From positions 106,555-170,554 of the forward strand of contig JABWCE010000004.1 in the NCBI GenBank assembly GCA_013359235.1: a stretch of DNA of 64,000 nucleotides, read 5' to 3'. Positions 10,722-20,856 of this stretch are shown here, in pieces. This DNA is from Bacteroidota bacterium. Its GTDB lineage: Bacteria > Bacteroidota > Bacteroidia > NS11-12g > UBA9320. The notes beneath the pieces were generated by a model. That model had not been told where the DNA came from, did not search any database, and saw only the letters and a program-made list of their open reading frames with translations. A program made the translations under genes and the position numbers. The stretch's first letter is position 1. Each line of letters starts with the position of its first letter.

Positions 10722-10814
10722 TTGTTTTATTAAAGCAAAATACAAACTAAATGTTTTAAAAATTGTTTTATCTAATAGTTTAAAAAATAAAAAATTATAT
10801 AAAAATATAAAATT

Positions 10815-11231
10815 ATGCCATATCCAGAAATGATGCTTACCCCAATGAGGGCTGAACTTACAAGTAATGGTTTTACTGAACTAAAATCAGCAGAAGATGT
10901 AGAAAATGCTTTTCAAAATGCCGAAGGTACAATGTTAATAGTTGTTAATTCGGTATGTGGTTGTGCTGCAGGTGCTGCACGCCCCGGTGTTATTGAATCG
11001 TTAAACAATGAAAAAAAACCTTCAAAGCTATTTACAGTTTTTGCCGGTCAAGACCTTGATGCAACTGCTACTGCAAGAGGTTTTATGTTGCCATTTCCTC
11101 CATCAAGCCCTTCGGTTGCACTGTTTAAAGATGGTAAAATTGTACACATGGTAGAACGCAAAAACATTGAAGGATACAATTATATTGCTATAGCCGACAA
11201 TCTAAAAACTGCATACAATAAATTTTGCTGA
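10815..11231 (+). CDS. Bacilliredoxin (BrxA/BrxB, YphP/YqiW family)
   Basis: 138 aa; VVNSVCGCAAGAARPG CGC motif typical of the family. Confidence 0.9.
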   Translation: MPYPEMMLTPMRAELTSNGFTELKSAEDVENAFQNAEGTMLIVVNSVCGCAAGAARPGVIESLNNEKKPSKLFTVFAGQDLDATATARGFMLPFPPSSPSVALFKDGKIVHMVERKNIEGYNYIAIADNLKTAYNKFC

Positions 11232-11238
11232 AAATAGC

Positions 11239-13773
11239 TTAAAATTTAAATACAAAATTAAATTTTACGCCAAAAGGCTTAGCTTTATCTTTGTACAAGT
11301 ATGTCATACGATGTATGAAATCTACTCTTACAAATTTAAAAATATTCTCTATCCCATAACCTAATTCAAGATATGGAGTATTGTATTTGTATCTTCCAAT
11401 ATTTGTAACTTCTTTGCCATAAGCATCGCTTGGAGGCACAAGGTTTAAATTTTTATTGTTTAGACTGCCGTAAATTGTTTTTACATTGTAAAAAAACCTC
11501 CATTTTAAATCTTTTATTAATGGAATGCGGTTGAAAATTAGTCCGTTGTCGTTGTGTTCGTAATGAAGTGAAACATATTGGTCACTTACAAATTCAAAAA
11601 ATCTCATCATATTGTATCCGTAAAATGATGAATTGGGCGATTCATTACCTCTTGCTACTTCTAATATTGGATAAGGAATAGTACCAAAAGTTTTTCCTGC
11701 CTGAATTGTATATTCAAAATTGCCAAAATTAGCCCAACTGTTATATTGCCATATTTTGAAACCAATTTTATCAAATTCATATTGTCCGTTTATTATTTTC
11801 ATGCCTTTGGTATAGCTTAAAGTAATAACTGGTTGCTTTAAATTTCCAAAATTATAACGGTCAACATGGCGGTAAACAAATTGCTGTTTTAATGAAATCT
11901 TTGTTACAAGATTTAATGTAGTTACACTGAACTTGTTTGAAATATGATCTGTTTCCGGATTTTTATAGTATGCAAAATTAAATTTTGAATTTGGTTCAAA
12001 CTGGTAATCATTATGCCTCATATTTGCTTTAAAAGTAATACCTTTAAAAAATTCGCGTTCGGCAAAAATTTTATATTCAAAAGTGTAATTCAATCTGTAA
12101 GAACCTAATGTGTTCAATGATTTATAAAGGCTGCTTGTTACAAAGGGGTCATCGGTTACACCCAAAAGGTCAACATCGTTTTTTATACCAAAACCTGCTT
12201 TTGACCATCGTTTGCGGTCTAAAACCCATACTGCATCAAGTCCGTATTTAATTTTTTTATCGCCAAAACCATAAGCACAAAATGTTTCTATCATCGAATT
12301 TGGAAACAATTTTTCGGTAGTTCTAACCCCCGCCCTCACTCTAAAACCCTCTAATGGATTAAAACCTATTATTGATATATATGGACCAATTTCAATATTT
12401 CCCTTTGCAATAGGTTTATAACCCTCTGCTATAATTTCGGCAACATCAACATAGGTTTTAATCAAAGGTTTATTTTTGAATGAATCTACGAGATTGTATA
12501 TTTTAATATCGGCATTCGAGAGTTTTTCATGTCGCGATGTATCCCAAAATTTATCGTTTTTGCTGTAAGCATCCGCTTTAACTTCTACTTTTTGTTCAAA
12601 AAATTTGGCATCGTGTTTTATATTTACTTTCTGATTTTTTGTGCTTGTATAATATGTGCCAATCATTCCAAGCGAATTGTTTGTAAGCTCTGATACATCT
12701 ATCAATACACGAGTTTTTGAAGGAAGCCATGCATCTTTCTCAACTTCAGTCATTTCTTGTTGAATTTTAATTTTTTCAATAAAATTGATATTTGCTTCTT
12801 TCGATATTTCGAGCGATACTTGTTTTAGAGCAAAACTTGTGTCTTGAATCCAAATATGACCTGTAAATACAAGGTCTTTCTTGTTTTTGGGCCACACTCT
12901 TATTTTATAGGTTTTATGTCCTTCTATTTCCAAACTGTCTAAAAGTGCATAATGATAATATGTAAGCGAAAGTATTGATAGAGGCGAAATAAAATCTTTA
13001 TCAAACAAATAGAGATTGTTTTCGTAAAAATTATACTGCTGAAATGATGACCCGAGAACTTGAGCTACATAGCTTTCTTCACCAACTCCTACGCCTTTTA
13101 TTCTTGTAGCTTTTATTATTTCTTTGGTTCTGTAAGGCGATTTGTTGTAATAATAATCACTTAGAGTTTCAGAAACAAAAACCGGCAAAACCGGGATAGC
13201 ATTTGTATCAGCTTTAAGACTACTAATGGTATCGAAAAGCGATTCCATTTCGCGAAATATCTTTCTTTTTTTAAACTTTTCTGAAATATTATCTACTGCT
13301 ATTTGAATTTTTGTGAAACTTTCGTATTCATACTGTTCAAGTTTTTCAATATTGTATTTTTTGCGGTTTGACTGTGCATTTCTAATAATTCTTATTGCTT
13401 TGTTAACGCCTGGTTTTACAACAACTTCATTCAGGCTATTGCTGTTGGGCTGTAATGCAAAGTTTATTTCTTGAACTTTTCCTTGAATAATTTTTTTTGA
13501 AGCAGTGATATATCCAATTGATTTTGCCGAAATACTATCAGTTTTTTGAGTGGTTTTAAGTTCATAAAAACCTTCAAAATCGGTAGATGTACCAATGTTT
13601 GTGTTTTTGAAAAAAACTGTAATAAAAGGTAGTGCTTCGCCCGATTCGGCATCGGTTATTTTACCTTTTACAATTGTATGTTGTGCCAAGACTTTTGTAC
13701 AAACACACAGTAAAAAAAGTAAAGTTCTTATACTTTTTGGCCATCCTATCATTCTTGTGGCAATAATAAACAA
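11239..13773 (-). CDS. DUF5686/carboxypeptidase-regulatory-like domain outer-membrane protein
   Basis: 844 aa; signal peptide, KGKITDAESGEALPFITVFFKNTNIGTSTDFEGFYEL plug-like domain, C-terminal barrel-like strands. Confidence 0.8.
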   Translation of the reverse strand: MFIIATRMIGWPKSIRTLLFLLCVCTKVLAQHTIVKGKITDAESGEALPFITVFFKNTNIGTSTDFEGFYELKTTQKTDSISAKSIGYITASKKIIQGKVQEINFALQPNSNSLNEVVVKPGVNKAIRIIRNAQSNRKKYNIEKLEQYEYESFTKIQIAVDNISEKFKKRKIFREMESLFDTISSLKADTNAIPVLPVFVSETLSDYYYNKSPYRTKEIIKATRIKGVGVGEESYVAQVLGSSFQQYNFYENNLYLFDKDFISPLSILSLTYYHYALLDSLEIEGHKTYKIRVWPKNKKDLVFTGHIWIQDTSFALKQVSLEISKEANINFIEKIKIQQEMTEVEKDAWLPSKTRVLIDVSELTNNSLGMIGTYYTSTKNQKVNIKHDAKFFEQKVEVKADAYSKNDKFWDTSRHEKLSNADIKIYNLVDSFKNKPLIKTYVDVAEIIAEGYKPIAKGNIEIGPYISIIGFNPLEGFRVRAGVRTTEKLFPNSMIETFCAYGFGDKKIKYGLDAVWVLDRKRWSKAGFGIKNDVDLLGVTDDPFVTSSLYKSLNTLGSYRLNYTFEYKIFAEREFFKGITFKANMRHNDYQFEPNSKFNFAYYKNPETDHISNKFSVTTLNLVTKISLKQQFVYRHVDRYNFGNLKQPVITLSYTKGMKIINGQYEFDKIGFKIWQYNSWANFGNFEYTIQAGKTFGTIPYPILEVARGNESPNSSFYGYNMMRFFEFVSDQYVSLHYEHNDNGLIFNRIPLIKDLKWRFFYNVKTIYGSLNNKNLNLVPPSDAYGKEVTNIGRYKYNTPYLELGYGIENIFKFVRVDFIHRMTYLYKDKAKPFGVKFNFVFKF

Positions 13774-13782
13774 TATTGGAAA

Positions 13783-14550
13783 TTAATTTTTAAAAAAAGA
13801 GTTGGTTTCACTCAAAAAATCATTTGGATTATCAGCATGTATCCAATGTTCGGCATTTTTTATGGTTTTAATTTGTGCATTTAAAAAGTAATTATTAATC
13901 ATTATTTCATCATCAGAATTTATGTAGTTTGAAAACTCGCCTTTCAAAAAAAGCACCGGGATTTTTATTTTCTCAATAAAATCAATAGCTGCAATAAGAT
14001 TTTCATAGTTTTTCTCTATTGAATCAAGATTTATTTTCAATGCAAAATTATTGGTTTCGGTTCTAATTAAATTTTTCAAAATAAAAAGTAATTCGCTGCG
14101 GTTTGTAATTTTTTTTGAAAGATTTTCTTCTATTTCTATTCGGCTTTTGGAATTGTAATTTATTTCTTTCATTGCATTAATGTATTTGTAATGGCTTGCA
14201 GAATATTGCTTTGGCGAAATATCTACAACTATCATTTTAAGAATTTTTTGGGGAAATAAGTTTGCAAACATCATACAAACTTTACCACCTAAAGAATGAC
14301 CTATTAAATAAATTTTACCAATATTTTCATTTTCAATAAAATTGTTTACATCTTCTGCCATAAGTTTAAAATTCATTTCGAATGTATGTGGCGAATTTCC
14401 GTGATTTCTAAGATCGAGAGTATAAACTGTAAAATTTTCAGAAAGTCTTTTTGCAATGTTGTGCCAATTATCGCTCATGCCAAACAACCCATGTAAAATA
14501 ACAATAGGTGGATTTTGCTCACCATATTTTCTGAAAAATAAATTTAACAT
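13783..14550 (-). CDS. Alpha/beta-fold hydrolase (YbfF-like esterase)
   Basis: ILHGLFGMSDNWHNIAKRL, LDLRNHGNSPH, GHSLGGK. Confidence 0.9.
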   Translation of the reverse strand: MLNLFFRKYGEQNPPIVILHGLFGMSDNWHNIAKRLSENFTVYTLDLRNHGNSPHTFEMNFKLMAEDVNNFIENENIGKIYLIGHSLGGKVCMMFANLFPQKILKMIVVDISPKQYSASHYKYINAMKEINYNSKSRIEIEENLSKKITNRSELLFILKNLIRTETNNFALKINLDSIEKNYENLIAAIDFIEKIKIPVLFLKGEFSNYINSDDEIMINNYFLNAQIKTIKNAEHWIHADNPNDFLSETNSFFKN

Positions 14551-14700
14551 CTGGCGAAAATACTTACATAAAGTATAATTGATTACTAAAATGAATAATT
14601 TTTTGTAAGTCTTTAAAATTTGTGAATATTTAACTTATTAATTTAAAATTTGATTAGTATTTATAAATAAATTTGTTTCGTTAAATAAAACTACAAAGCT

Positions 14701-15087
14701 ATGGTAAATGCAATTACTAATGACATTGATGTAACTGTAGAGAGCAATTACATCGAATCGCAATCGAAGCCCGAAATGGATTTTTTTCTATTTTCTTACA
14801 AAATAAAAATATCTAATCAGGGGAATGAAGCTGTTCAGCTTATTAGTCGTTATTGGAATATTTTCGATTCGATAAACGAAAAACACATAGTAGAAGGTGA
14901 AGGGGTTGTAGGTTTTAAGCCATTGATTGAACCTGGTCAGTTTTTCGAATACGAATCATTTTGCCAACTGAAAAGTGATGGAGGCACAATGAAAGGTTAT
15001 TATACCTTGCTAAAAGTTTCTGACAATTCTTATTTTAAAGCAGTTATTCCTGATTTTATATTAATGCCCGAGTACAGATTTAATTAA
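14701..15087 (+). CDS. apaG: Co2+/Mg2+ efflux protein ApaG
   Basis: 128 aa; RYWNIFDSINEKHIVEGEGVVGFKPLIEPGQFFEYES. Confidence 0.92.
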   Translation: MVNAITNDIDVTVESNYIESQSKPEMDFFLFSYKIKISNQGNEAVQLISRYWNIFDSINEKHIVEGEGVVGFKPLIEPGQFFEYESFCQLKSDGGTMKGYYTLLKVSDNSYFKAVIPDFILMPEYRFN

Positions 15088-15089
15088 AT

Positions 15090-17258
15090 TTATTTCAAAA
15101 TCTGGTTTGCATGATTCTTGGTATCAACCTTTTCAATTATTTCTGTTATTGTTCCGTTTTCTATAATAAAGGTAACTCGTGCCATACCCATGTAGCTCCG
15201 CCCATACATACTCTTTTCTACCCATGTTCCATAGGCTTCGGCTATTTTATGGTCTTCATCTGTAAGCAAATCGAATGGTAACTTGTATTTTTCTATAAAT
15301 TTTATATGCTGCTTAATGCTGTCGGGGCTTACGCCAAATATTTTATAACCTTTTGATAAGAGCATTTCGTAATTGTCGCGAAGGTTGCAAGCTTCGGCAG
15401 TACAGCCCGGAGTATCGTCTTTAGGATAAAAATACAATACTACTTTTGTTTTGCTAATTTCCGAAAAATTAACTGTATTTCCGTTTTGGTCTTTGGTTGT
15501 GAAATTTGGAGCTTTATCTCCTGTTTTAAGTTTCATACTTTTTAAACAATTATTAGTACTGAAAGTTTGTTCAAAAACATTGCTATTGCCTGAATTATCT
15601 GATATTTTTAATGAAAATTTATGAATGCCGCATTTAATAAAATCCGGTATTTTTCCTTCAATCAAATTTTTTTTGGGTTCATAATATGCAAGTATCCATT
15701 TATCGTCAATTTTTACAAGATAATCTTTTATACCTGTAAAATTGTCTTTAATTATTGCAGAAAATTTATTTTCATCAATTATCACATCGGTTATATACGG
15801 CTTAGTTGTATCAATATCAAGTATAAATAAACCTGTATTTTTTATTTTGGCATAAATAAATCCATCTTTTTCAAATGTAATTTCAGGTTTTTTTTGTTTT
15901 TCTTTAGTAAGTCGGGTAATAATTTTTCTTTCGGTATTAGAAGTTTTAAAATACAAAAACAAATTATCATTAAGTGGAATACAGCTATTTGAAATTTGCC
16001 ATACGTTTTTCCCTTCAAAAATTTCATCTGTTTTTGTAATACCAAACAAAACCGTATCATAAAAAACCCCGACAGGTGCTTCTACTTTCACTGTTTCTCC
16101 ATTGCTTTCATATTTCAAAATATTTGTTTTATGAGGGTAAAACAATGCCGATTGATGGTATTTGATTGTATCTGTTTTATATTGTTTAAATTGTAAATCG
16201 GCTTTAATGCTATTTTCGCCTGTCAATACAAAGCTTATTGAATCTTTGTTTTTAGCAAAATCTGAAATTATAATTCTGATTCTTAGTTTGTCAGATTTTT
16301 TTAAGGTAATTTTTCCTCTGTTTTGTGCAATTGGATAAAAATTCAAATTATTTCCATCATCAATAAATAATTTAACTACACGAGTTTCATTTTCGTCAAA
16401 CAATGCGTAATCCATGTAACAATTAACCTTTCGAGTGTTTGAAAAGCTGAATTTATCTACCTTTTGTTCAAAGTAAAGTTTGTTGTCAACATAAATTCTT
16501 ATTTTATAAATGCCCATGCCAAATCCTGCATCATGTATCATATCTTGATATGTAATTCCAAAAGCAAAAACTCCGGTTCCTGCATGTATTATTTTATCTT
16601 TAAAACTGTGATTTGAAATATCAAACTTTGCAAATCTGTAATTTCCATAATGTGTTTTATAGTTATTGTCAATTCTATATAGATACAATGATTTAATTAA
16701 GGGTTTTAAATTATCTTTTAAGTTCAAACCCCAAAGCAAAGGGTTTACAATTTCTTCGGTTTTTGTATTTCTAATTTCAAAATGCAGATGTGGTCCTGCC
16801 GAACCTCCTGTATTTCCTGAATAAGCAATCAATTCGCCTTTTTTAATTTTTAAAAAGTTTCTTTCGGGAAAAATTTCGGTTTCGTACACTTGTTTTTGGT
16901 ATTGAATTTTTTCAGAGTAATTTTCAATTTTTTTTATAAATCTATCAAGATGCCCGTAAACAGTAGTAAAACCGTTTGGGTGACTAATATACAAAGCTTT
17001 TCCATATCCTTTTGATGAAATGTTTATTCTGCTAATATACCCATCAGCCGATGCATAAACTGGTACACCAATATTGCCGTTTTCGGTTCTCAAATCAAGT
17101 CCTGAATGAAAATGATTAGTACGTATTTCTCCAAAATTACCACTAAGATCAATTTTGCCTTTTAAAGGCCACGAAAAGTAATTTTTAGAAAATTGCTGTG
17201 CATTTGCAAAAAAACTGTTTAAAAAAAGCAATGAAATTAAAGAAAATCTAAAGTACAT
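15090..17258 (-). CDS. M23-family metallopeptidase fused in frame to a Bcp-type thioredoxin-dependent peroxiredoxin
   Basis: N-terminal: signal peptide, HFHSGLDLRTENG, GPHLHFEIRN (LytM/M23). C-terminal 148 aa (15090-15536): MKLKTGDKAPNFTTKDQNG...FYPKDDTPGCTAEACNLRDN (Bcp). Confidence 0.9.
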   Translation of the reverse strand: MYFRFSLISLLFLNSFFANAQQFSKNYFSWPLKGKIDLSGNFGEIRTNHFHSGLDLRTENGNIGVPVYASADGYISRINISSKGYGKALYISHPNGFTTVYGHLDRFIKKIENYSEKIQYQKQVYETEIFPERNFLKIKKGELIAYSGNTGGSAGPHLHFEIRNTKTEEIVNPLLWGLNLKDNLKPLIKSLYLYRIDNNYKTHYGNYRFAKFDISNHSFKDKIIHAGTGVFAFGITYQDMIHDAGFGMGIYKIRIYVDNKLYFEQKVDKFSFSNTRKVNCYMDYALFDENETRVVKLFIDDGNNLNFYPIAQNRGKITLKKSDKLRIRIIISDFAKNKDSISFVLTGENSIKADLQFKQYKTDTIKYHQSALFYPHKTNILKYESNGETVKVEAPVGVFYDTVLFGITKTDEIFEGKNVWQISNSCIPLNDNLFLYFKTSNTERKIITRLTKEKQKKPEITFEKDGFIYAKIKNTGLFILDIDTTKPYITDVIIDENKFSAIIKDNFTGIKDYLVKIDDKWILAYYEPKKNLIEGKIPDFIKCGIHKFSLKISDNSGNSNVFEQTFSTNNCLKSMKLKTGDKAPNFTTKDQNGNTVNFSEISKTKVVLYFYPKDDTPGCTAEACNLRDNYEMLLSKGYKIFGVSPDSIKQHIKFIEKYKLPFDLLTDEDHKIAEAYGTWVEKSMYGRSYMGMARVTFIIENGTITEIIEKVDTKNHANQILK

Positions 17259-19139
17259 TTATTTTAAAATAACAGCAACAGATTGAACCGAAACTGAGTG
17301 ATAGCCTGTTTTAGCTTTATCAAAAACCATTTTAGCCCATTTTTTACCATTTTCTGTCTTAGCAAGCTCTTCATAGATAGGTAAAATCATTTTGCGTCTT
17401 CCTACTCTTATTAGAAATTTTTCGGTTTGTTCAGTGTTTTTTGTATATGCAATTTTAGCTGATAACGTAAACCAATCACATAAAATTTCACAATTGCTGC
17501 GGTTTGAAAAACTGAATACTTTTTCAAATTCTTCTACTTGGTTCAAGTTTGCTTTTTTTGAAAATTGCCTGATAAGATATTGCCAATGATGTGATGTAAA
17601 ACCTGCGGTATCAAACTCTTCAGGTTTTTTTAATCCTTCAAAATACGATAAAAGCATTTTATCTACTTTTATTAGTTCTTCGGAAACAGGCTTTACTGCA
17701 CTTTTTGGAAGTCCTTCACCATAAATCCAGTTTTGGGCTTCGGCTTCTTTTTTCCATCTGATATTTTTGTTAAGTAGTTCTTTATTCAAATAGCTTAAAA
17801 AATCTTCAGTATTCATATATTTAAAGGCGTTTTTAGTAAAATATTTTTTTAAAAAATCATCAAAGTTTTTTTCACCGGTTACTTTTAATAAGTGGCAAAG
17901 AAAAAATCTTCCTTTCTCATAAGCTATGTCGCTTAAGCCATCATCGGGGTTTCTGCCTTTAAGGTCAAGTTTTAATTTTGTATCTGCCAAAGCACCGCTT
18001 ATGGTAAGTTCATTTATGGTTTTTTCGAGGTCATTCCATGCTATTAATTGTCGCATGCGGTCATAAGGTTTACCATAAATTTTTTCCATTATACGTTGTT
18101 CAAAGAAGTTTGTAAAACCTTCGTTCAGCCAAAAATCATTCCATGTTTCGTTTGTAACCAAATTTCCGCTCCATGAATGTGCAAGTTCATGAGCTATAAG
18201 AGCTACCTGGCTCCTATCACCTGTAATTACAGTAGGAGTGGCAAAAGTTAAACGTGGATTTTCCATACCCCCAAAAGGAAAACTTGGCGGTAAAACTAAA
18301 ACATCGTATCTGCCCCAAACGTATTTTCCATATAAATCGCTTGCCACATCAATCATTTTTTGCATATCTGCAAATTCCCATGCTGCTTTTTCAATCATTG
18401 ATGGCTCGGCATATATTCCGCAATTTTTTCCAAGCGGTTTAAAAATTAATTTTCCGGAAGCTAATGCAACAAGATATGACGATACGGGTTGTTCCATTTT
18501 AAAGTTGTAAATTCCTGTATTGCTTAATTTTTGAGGATTTTCGGCACTCATAAGTACCCAATATCCCGGTTTTGTTTTTACAGTTGCATTATATGTGAAT
18601 TTTACAGAGGGAGCATCTTGGCATGGAAACCACGAACGTGCAAGTATTGCCTGACTTTGGCTGTATAAAAATTCATCAGTTTTGTCCGAAGTTTGTTCTT
18701 TGGCTGCCCATTGAAGTGCTTCGGCTGAATTTGTATTGTACAATATTTTTAAAACAGTATCTTCTTTTGATAATAAAATATAAAGCGGAGTGCCAAATAT
18801 CTCATCTGTTTTACCTTTCCACCATTTTCTCTTTGAACCGTTTATTGCAAAAATTTCTTTTATTTCCAGGTCTTTAGTATCTAAAATAAGAGTATCGGCA
18901 GTTTCATTTTTTGTAAATAAAATTTGAACAAACCCATCGAGAATATGCTTTTCCCAATTAATTTCAAGATTAAAAAATATATGGCGTAGCCTTATTTTAT
19001 TGATATTGGCAAACGAATGTGGGTCTAATGTGGAAATAAAATCAGATTTTTTTTTATAATTTATATATTTTTTTTCGTTTTGACACGTTGTAAAAAGAAA
19101 AATTAAAATAATAAATAAATATGATAGTTTTAATTTCAT
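17259..19139 (-). CDS. M1-family aminopeptidase, predicted lipoprotein
   Basis: HELAHSW...NEGFTNFFE zinc motif; GGMENPRLTF; N-terminal lipobox FLFTTCQ. Confidence 0.92.
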   Translation of the reverse strand: MKLKLSYLFIILIFLFTTCQNEKKYINYKKKSDFISTLDPHSFANINKIRLRHIFFNLEINWEKHILDGFVQILFTKNETADTLILDTKDLEIKEIFAINGSKRKWWKGKTDEIFGTPLYILLSKEDTVLKILYNTNSAEALQWAAKEQTSDKTDEFLYSQSQAILARSWFPCQDAPSVKFTYNATVKTKPGYWVLMSAENPQKLSNTGIYNFKMEQPVSSYLVALASGKLIFKPLGKNCGIYAEPSMIEKAAWEFADMQKMIDVASDLYGKYVWGRYDVLVLPPSFPFGGMENPRLTFATPTVITGDRSQVALIAHELAHSWSGNLVTNETWNDFWLNEGFTNFFEQRIMEKIYGKPYDRMRQLIAWNDLEKTINELTISGALADTKLKLDLKGRNPDDGLSDIAYEKGRFFLCHLLKVTGEKNFDDFLKKYFTKNAFKYMNTEDFLSYLNKELLNKNIRWKKEAEAQNWIYGEGLPKSAVKPVSEELIKVDKMLLSYFEGLKKPEEFDTAGFTSHHWQYLIRQFSKKANLNQVEEFEKVFSFSNRSNCEILCDWFTLSAKIAYTKNTEQTEKFLIRVGRRKMILPIYEELAKTENGKKWAKMVFDKAKTGYHSVSVQSVAVILK

Positions 19140-19267
19140 TTCTGGTATTTTATATATACAGCAAATTTAGTATTGTTAGAAAAATTAAACCAATTGATTT
19201 TTAGTGGATAATTAATGACTAATTTAATAATTTACATTTTAAACAAAGTTTTATTTTTGCAGTTTTA

Positions 19268-19969
19268 ATGAAAAGTTTAACAATGAGAATTAATGCTAAA
19301 ACTATTGTTTTTGTTGCAATAGCAATATTATACAGTTTTAATTTACGAGCACAATTTGATACAAATCCCGATTCAAGCAATTCAAATGTATTTGGAATTG
19401 ATACTTCTTCTACTCCAATTTCCGAATCAGGTCCACCACAACCTGTAAAAAAGCCTTATATTAGATTTGTTGTACCTTTTGATACAATTACAGAACTTGT
19501 AACTTATTTAGAAGTAGTAACAGATGATGAATCTCCCGGAAATGATTCATTATATGCCCGTGCAAAAAGATGGATAAGATATGAATTTGGCAAAAGCAAA
19601 CAGAAGCAAGTGATAAAAAAAGACTTGAAAAAAGAGTACAAACTTGTGCTTGAGTGCGAATTTCCATTATATATTGAAACAAACAAATATTCAAAAACAC
19701 AAAATGGCAGAGTGGCTTTTGATATGGAAATAAGATTTAAAGAAGACAGGTACCGATATAAAATTAATAATTTGGTGCATATTGTTGATCCTCCTCCAGG
19801 CGAAGAAAAAGAAATTAGAACTTATTTTGAGTTTTATCGTAAGTCAAATATAAACCCTAAAGGAAATGATATGATTTTGATGGCTGCAGATAAAAAAATA
19901 AATAAAATGATTAAAGATTTAAAGAAATTCTGCAAAGGTCCAATATTTGTTGATGAAGACGACTGGTAA
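19268..19969 (+). CDS. Secreted hypothetical protein (DUF4468-like)
   Basis: Signal peptide, conserved-looking FVVPFDTITELVTYLEV...RAKRWI and C-terminal KKINKMIKDLKKF. Confidence 0.5.
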   Translation: MKSLTMRINAKTIVFVAIAILYSFNLRAQFDTNPDSSNSNVFGIDTSSTPISESGPPQPVKKPYIRFVVPFDTITELVTYLEVVTDDESPGNDSLYARAKRWIRYEFGKSKQKQVIKKDLKKEYKLVLECEFPLYIETNKYSKTQNGRVAFDMEIRFKEDRYRYKINNLVHIVDPPPGEEKEIRTYFEFYRKSNINPKGNDMILMAADKKINKMIKDLKKFCKGPIFVDEDDW

Positions 19970-20010
19970 ATTGCTTTCAGATAATTTCTGATTTTTTCTT
20001 TAAAGTATAA

Positions 20011-20853
20011 TTACATTAAAACACACAAAGCATTTTTAATTTCACCTTTTTCAAGCAGCAAAGTTGCTAATTTTTCTTTTTCACTGAAGTTTTCATAAAG
20101 TTTTTTTACATCTTCAATTTCTTCTTTAGCGGGCAATTTGTCAATACTTGCAAGTAATCCAAGTTGATTACCGGTTAAAATTTTGCTGAATTTAATACTA
20201 TCGGGTAATGAATCTACTCCAATACCTATTGATGCAAGAGGCTTTTTTACTTCAAACATAGAATTTGAATTAGTACGACAATACCAGTTGCCACCCATAC
20301 GAGCAATAAAATCAACTTTATTTTGGTCTATTTCATTATTTTCATTCAAAATATTTTCTGAAATATGAATTAATTTAATTTCACAAATAATTAAATTACC
20401 TGCTCCGCCATTAGTACCAAGTTCTATTATTTGTTTTACTTCACATTCAAATTGAACAGGACTTTCTTTAACCCTAAATGGCTTTACTAATTCAGATTTA
20501 ACTGGAGTGAATCCTGATTTTTCAAATTCATCAATATCATCTTCAAATTCGCTGCTGGCAAGATTCATTTGATGCAACATTTCGTAGTTTACAGCATTTA
20601 TTACTACTTCTGATGTTTCTTTAATATTGTTAAATGTATGTTTTTGTTTGGCAGTGCGTCCGCTTCGGGCAGGCGAAAAAACCAAAACAGGCGGATTGGA
20701 ACTAAAAATATTGTAAAAACTGAAAGGTGCCAAATTTCTTTTTCCGTTTGCATTAATAGTACTTGCAAGGGCAATGGGTCTGGGGGCAACAGCACCTTGC
20801 AGATATTGCTGCAATTTAGAAATTGGCAGTTCAGAAGGATTTATTTTGTACAT
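20011..20853 (-). CDS. Flavin reductase-family protein (FMN-binding)
   Basis: QGAVAPRPIALASTINANGKRNLAPFSFYNIFSSNPPVL typical of the flavin reductase/DIM6 fold. Confidence 0.88.
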   Translation of the reverse strand: MYKINPSELPISKLQQYLQGAVAPRPIALASTINANGKRNLAPFSFYNIFSSNPPVLVFSPARSGRTAKQKHTFNNIKETSEVVINAVNYEMLHQMNLASSEFEDDIDEFEKSGFTPVKSELVKPFRVKESPVQFECEVKQIIELGTNGGAGNLIICEIKLIHISENILNENNEIDQNKVDFIARMGGNWYCRTNSNSMFEVKKPLASIGIGVDSLPDSIKFSKILTGNQLGLLASIDKLPAKEEIEDVKKLYENFSEKEKLATLLLEKGEIKNALCVLM

Positions 20854-20856
20854 TAT

